Shown one piece after another: positions 5,220-6,829 of a stretch of DNA of 6,829 nt; positions within the stretch are counted from its first letter, which is position 1; each line of letters begins with the position of its first letter. The position numbers were made by a program, and so were the translations under genes. Below the pieces are notes generated by a model. It saw only the letters and a list, made by a program, of their open reading frames with translations. It was not told the origin of the DNA and made no database searches. The stretch spans positions 1-6,829 of the forward strand of contig JANXYI010000150.1 in the NCBI GenBank assembly GCA_025350085.1. The letters run 5' to 3'. Source of the stretch: Deltaproteobacteria bacterium (lineage in GTDB: Bacteria; Desulfobacterota; Desulfovibrionia; Desulfovibrionales; Desulfovibrionaceae).

Positions 5220-6380
5220 TCAGTACGCCAGCGGGGTCCACATGGCAAACAGCCTGTCGTCCGGGCCCATGCGGCCAAGCACCCGGGGCAGCATCTTCTG
5301 CCGGTGGTAGCGGTACATGGCGCAGACGACATAGAGCGTCTTGCCCAAAGGCGCATGGGACTCCAGGGATTGCACCCGGAGACCCCCCACCTCCTCGTCG
5401 TGCTTGCGCGGATAGTCGTCCACCAAGGCTAGGCGGCACCCCTGCCAGTACTCCTCGCCCCACTTCTCGCGCAACACGGCGCTGAGCGCCAGGAACACGT
5501 TGCTGGCCCCGTAGAAGCACAGCTCGCCGCCCTGCTCGACCCACTGCCGCCACTGGGCCTGGCTCTCCTGCACACGGTGGAGAAAGCTTTGCACCCGCTT
5601 CCAGCGGACACTGTTGACGCTCGTCCGCAGCACGCCCGCATGGGCCTGCTTCCGGAACAGCACCGAGAGCTGGTAGGTCCGGTCCGCAGCCACCAGCGTC
5701 AGGCCGGCGCTCCGGCCCAGCAGCTCCAGGGCGCGCTCGGAGTAGTGGCCGGCATGCTCCACCACCCAGGGATCCACGCCCTCGTCGAGCTCGTTTTCAA
5801 GTACCGGCACCTCCACCAGCAGCAGGGCTCCCTCACGCAGGAACGAGGCGAGGTGGGTCAGAAACCGTCCCGGGTCAGGCATGTGCTCCAGCACCTGGCG
5901 GGTCACCACAAGATCGAAGCTGGGCGAAAAGCGGATCTCGTGGACATCGTTGAAGAGCGTGGGCACACCCACCAGGGACAGGGGTGTGCTTTCCACACCC
6001 AGAAGCTGCAGGTGCCCGTGGCACTGCTGCAGATAGGCCAGGAAGTCGCCACGGTTGGAGCCGACCTCAAGGACCTGGCGCATGCCCGGCCAGTCGCAGT
6101 GCGCGTCAAGGAAGCCCTTGACCGTCAGCGTACGCTCGTCCACCAGCGGAAAGCCATGCAGGTCGTTGTCCAGCAGGTTGTAGGACGCATAGGCCGGGGC
6201 CATCCAGGCCATGAAGGCCTCCGGGTCCGCAAAGGCCTCGGCGTTCCAGAAGAAATCGCAGTTCCGGCACCCGGCGATCTCGAGGTCCACTGTCTTGCCG
6301 AGGGGCAGGTGCACGCTGCCGGGCTGGCCAAGCCGCCGAAACACGACCTCGGCTGGGCCTGCACACATGGGGCACTGCAT
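5220..6380 (-). CDS. Zinc-motif class I methyltransferase, sugar C-methyltransferase-like (NovU/TcaB9 architecture)
   Basis: 386 residues in three parts. The N-terminus has two Cys pairs, C3-x2-C6 and C38-x2-C41 (CPMC, CRNC), the zinc-binding layout of Methyltransf_13. The middle is a SAM-binding fold: VLEVGSNRGDFL (103-114), acidic Glu130, FDLVVTRQVLEHMPDP (155-170) and LREGALLLVEVP. The C-terminal domain (about 285-386) contains CFYGASNVFLALSAVL, LALVDDYPRKH (317-327) and GGLRVQSLES, matching the Rossmann-like Methyltransf_14 domain. This domain order is known from enzymes that C-methylate keto nucleotide sugars. VEHAGHYS (207-214) lies where those enzymes carry their catalytic Glu-His segment, but the preceding Tyr is not present, so another substrate is possible. 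The start is ATG 6380 after GAGGAG; a longer frame open to 6818 only overlaps the upstream gene. It follows the glycosyltransferase-like gene by 14 nt and is probably cotranscribed with it. Confidence 0.85.
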   Translation of the reverse strand: MQCPMCAGPAEVVFRRLGQPGSVHLPLGKTVDLEIAGCRNCDFFWNAEAFADPEAFMAWMAPAYASYNLLDNDLHGFPLVDERTLTVKGFLDAHCDWPGMRQVLEVGSNRGDFLAYLQQCHGHLQLLGVESTPLSLVGVPTLFNDVHEIRFSPSFDLVVTRQVLEHMPDPGRFLTHLASFLREGALLLVEVPVLENELDEGVDPWVVEHAGHYSERALELLGRSAGLTLVAADRTYQLSVLFRKQAHAGVLRTSVNSVRWKRVQSFLHRVQESQAQWRQWVEQGGELCFYGASNVFLALSAVLREKWGEEYWQGCRLALVDDYPRKHDEEVGGLRVQSLESHAPLGKTLYVVCAMYRYHRQKMLPRVLGRMGPDDRLFAMWTPLAY

Positions 6381-6385
6381 CACGG

Positions 6386-6391
6386 CTCCTC
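6386..6391 (-). promoter_or_regulatory. Shine-Dalgarno site for the zinc-motif methyltransferase
   Basis: On the minus strand GAGGAG is 5 nt before ATG 6380, in the 14-nt gap after the upstream stop. It favours that ATG over the adjacent in-frame GTG (6383-6381), which would leave only 2 nt, and over any farther upstream start. Confidence 0.75.
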
Positions 6392-6394
6392 GGT

Positions 6395-6829
6395 TCAGGC
6401 GAACAGTTCGGGGTGCGCTTCCAGAAAGCTTGCGGCGATGACCGCGTCGGCCATGCCGGGCGCCCAGGGCTGCCAGGTCTGCCAGAACTGCTGCCGAAGC
6501 CGCGCGGCCTCGGCCGAGTCCTGGTGCTCCCCCTGCAGCCGCGCAAACATCTCCACAGTCGCCAGGCGGATGTCCTCGGGCGTGTTGCCCTCGTAGTCCA
6601 CGTGCAAAAGCTCCCGCTGGTTGTTCCCGTTCTCCAGGAACAGGCCGATGTCGCCGTAGCCGTACAGGCGTTCCAGGAACTCGGCAAAAGGCAACAGCTG
6701 GCCGGTGCGCGTGTCGCGCAACAGCTTGGGGATATACAGGTCCGTGGAGCTGATGGTGCATAGGCTGATGGTGTTCACCATCACCTCCGGGGTGCGGAAG
6801 GCGTAGGCCACGTGGCACAGGCCGCTGGG
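6395..6829 (-). CDS. C-terminal part of a probable TIGR04372-family glycosyltransferase (5' end outside window)
   Basis: The frame is open from the window edge (6829) to a TGA at 6397-6395, giving 144 residues without an N-terminus. A GTG at 6811 lies in the frame, but residues before it (PSGLCH) read on naturally, so the gene most likely starts beyond the window. Landmarks are a Gly-rich turn, VMVNTISLCTISSTDLYIPK, TGQLLPFAEFLER, a Gly/Asn-rich loop, and YEGNTPEDIRLATVEMFARL. The order 'DLYIPKL, TGxLLxFxE, NTPEDI, VEMxxRL' is what I recall from the end of TIGR04372 putative glycosyltransferases, which occur in surface-polysaccharide loci; this is from memory and untested. It is first (in the window) of a two-gene minus operon with the zinc-motif methyltransferase, so it may transfer the sugar that its neighbour modifies. 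Confidence 0.6.
   Translation of the reverse strand, partial: PSGLCHVAYAFRTPEVMVNTISLCTISSTDLYIPKLLRDTRTGQLLPFAEFLERLYGYGDIGLFLENGNNQRELLHVDYEGNTPEDIRLATVEMFARLQGEHQDSAEAARLRQQFWQTWQPWAPGMADAVIAASFLEAHPELFA

Noticed and set aside
5577..6596. 339-codon plus-strand frame opposite the zinc-motif methyltransferase
   Set aside because: It crosses two real minus-strand genes, has no ribosome site or domain, and is the usual GC-rich mirror frame.
6381..6818. Upstream extension of the zinc-motif methyltransferase to a start near 6818
   Set aside because: The extension overlaps the whole glycosyltransferase-like gene and reads as low-quality Pro/Arg/Gly-rich sequence; GAGGAG before ATG 6380 and the immediate CPMC motif mark the real start.

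Overview
The window is a piece of a surface-polysaccharide or nucleotide-sugar modification locus from a GC-rich, probably Gram-negative bacterium. Most genes are strongly G/C-biased at third codon positions; a hand count of one line inside the radical SAM gene (1021-1080) gives 38 G/C of 60. Gene content (perosamine-synthase-like aminotransferase, several sugar-type methyltransferases, the end of a TIGR04372-like glycosyltransferase, a cobalamin radical SAM enzyme) would suit a Desulfovibrio-type or other proteobacterial O-antigen cluster, but nothing in the window fixes the taxon.

Layout. Positions 1-185 hold the 3' end of a plus-strand gene for a TPR-like protein. A tight plus-strand operon follows: a cobalamin-binding-type radical SAM enzyme (280-1788), a DegT/DnrJ/EryC1/StrS PLP aminotransferase (1781-2908, 8-bp overlap) and a class I SAM-dependent methyltransferase (2905-3678, ATGA overlap). 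Next comes an AT-rich stretch of about 1.4 kb (roughly 3679-5100) with a single gene, a two-domain methyltransferase (3921-5024), whose composition differs clearly from its neighbours (line 4201-4260: 23 G/C of 60). The last part is on the minus strand. The C-terminus of a probable glycosyltransferase (6829 down to 6395, cut by the window edge) is followed 14 nt later by a zinc-motif sugar-C-methyltransferase-like protein (6380 down to 5220). The minus genes converge on the AT-rich gene.

How the genes may work together. The aminotransferase should place an amino group on a 4-keto-6-deoxy nucleotide sugar. The coupled small methyltransferase resembles sugar N,N-dimethyltransferases of the DesVI/TylM1 type, so an N-methylated amino sugar is a reasonable hypothesis. 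The radical SAM enzyme, first in the operon, could add a chemically difficult modification (C-methylation, deoxygenation or other). The two other methyltransferases both end in a Rossmann-like domain like that of NovU/TcaB9-type sugar C-methyltransferases, which points to further decoration of sugar residues. The most interesting points are the three-gene coupled cassette, the foreign-looking methyltransferase island, and a 31-codon GC-rich coding remnant at the right edge of that island. No RNA gene, CRISPR array or intact mobile element was seen.
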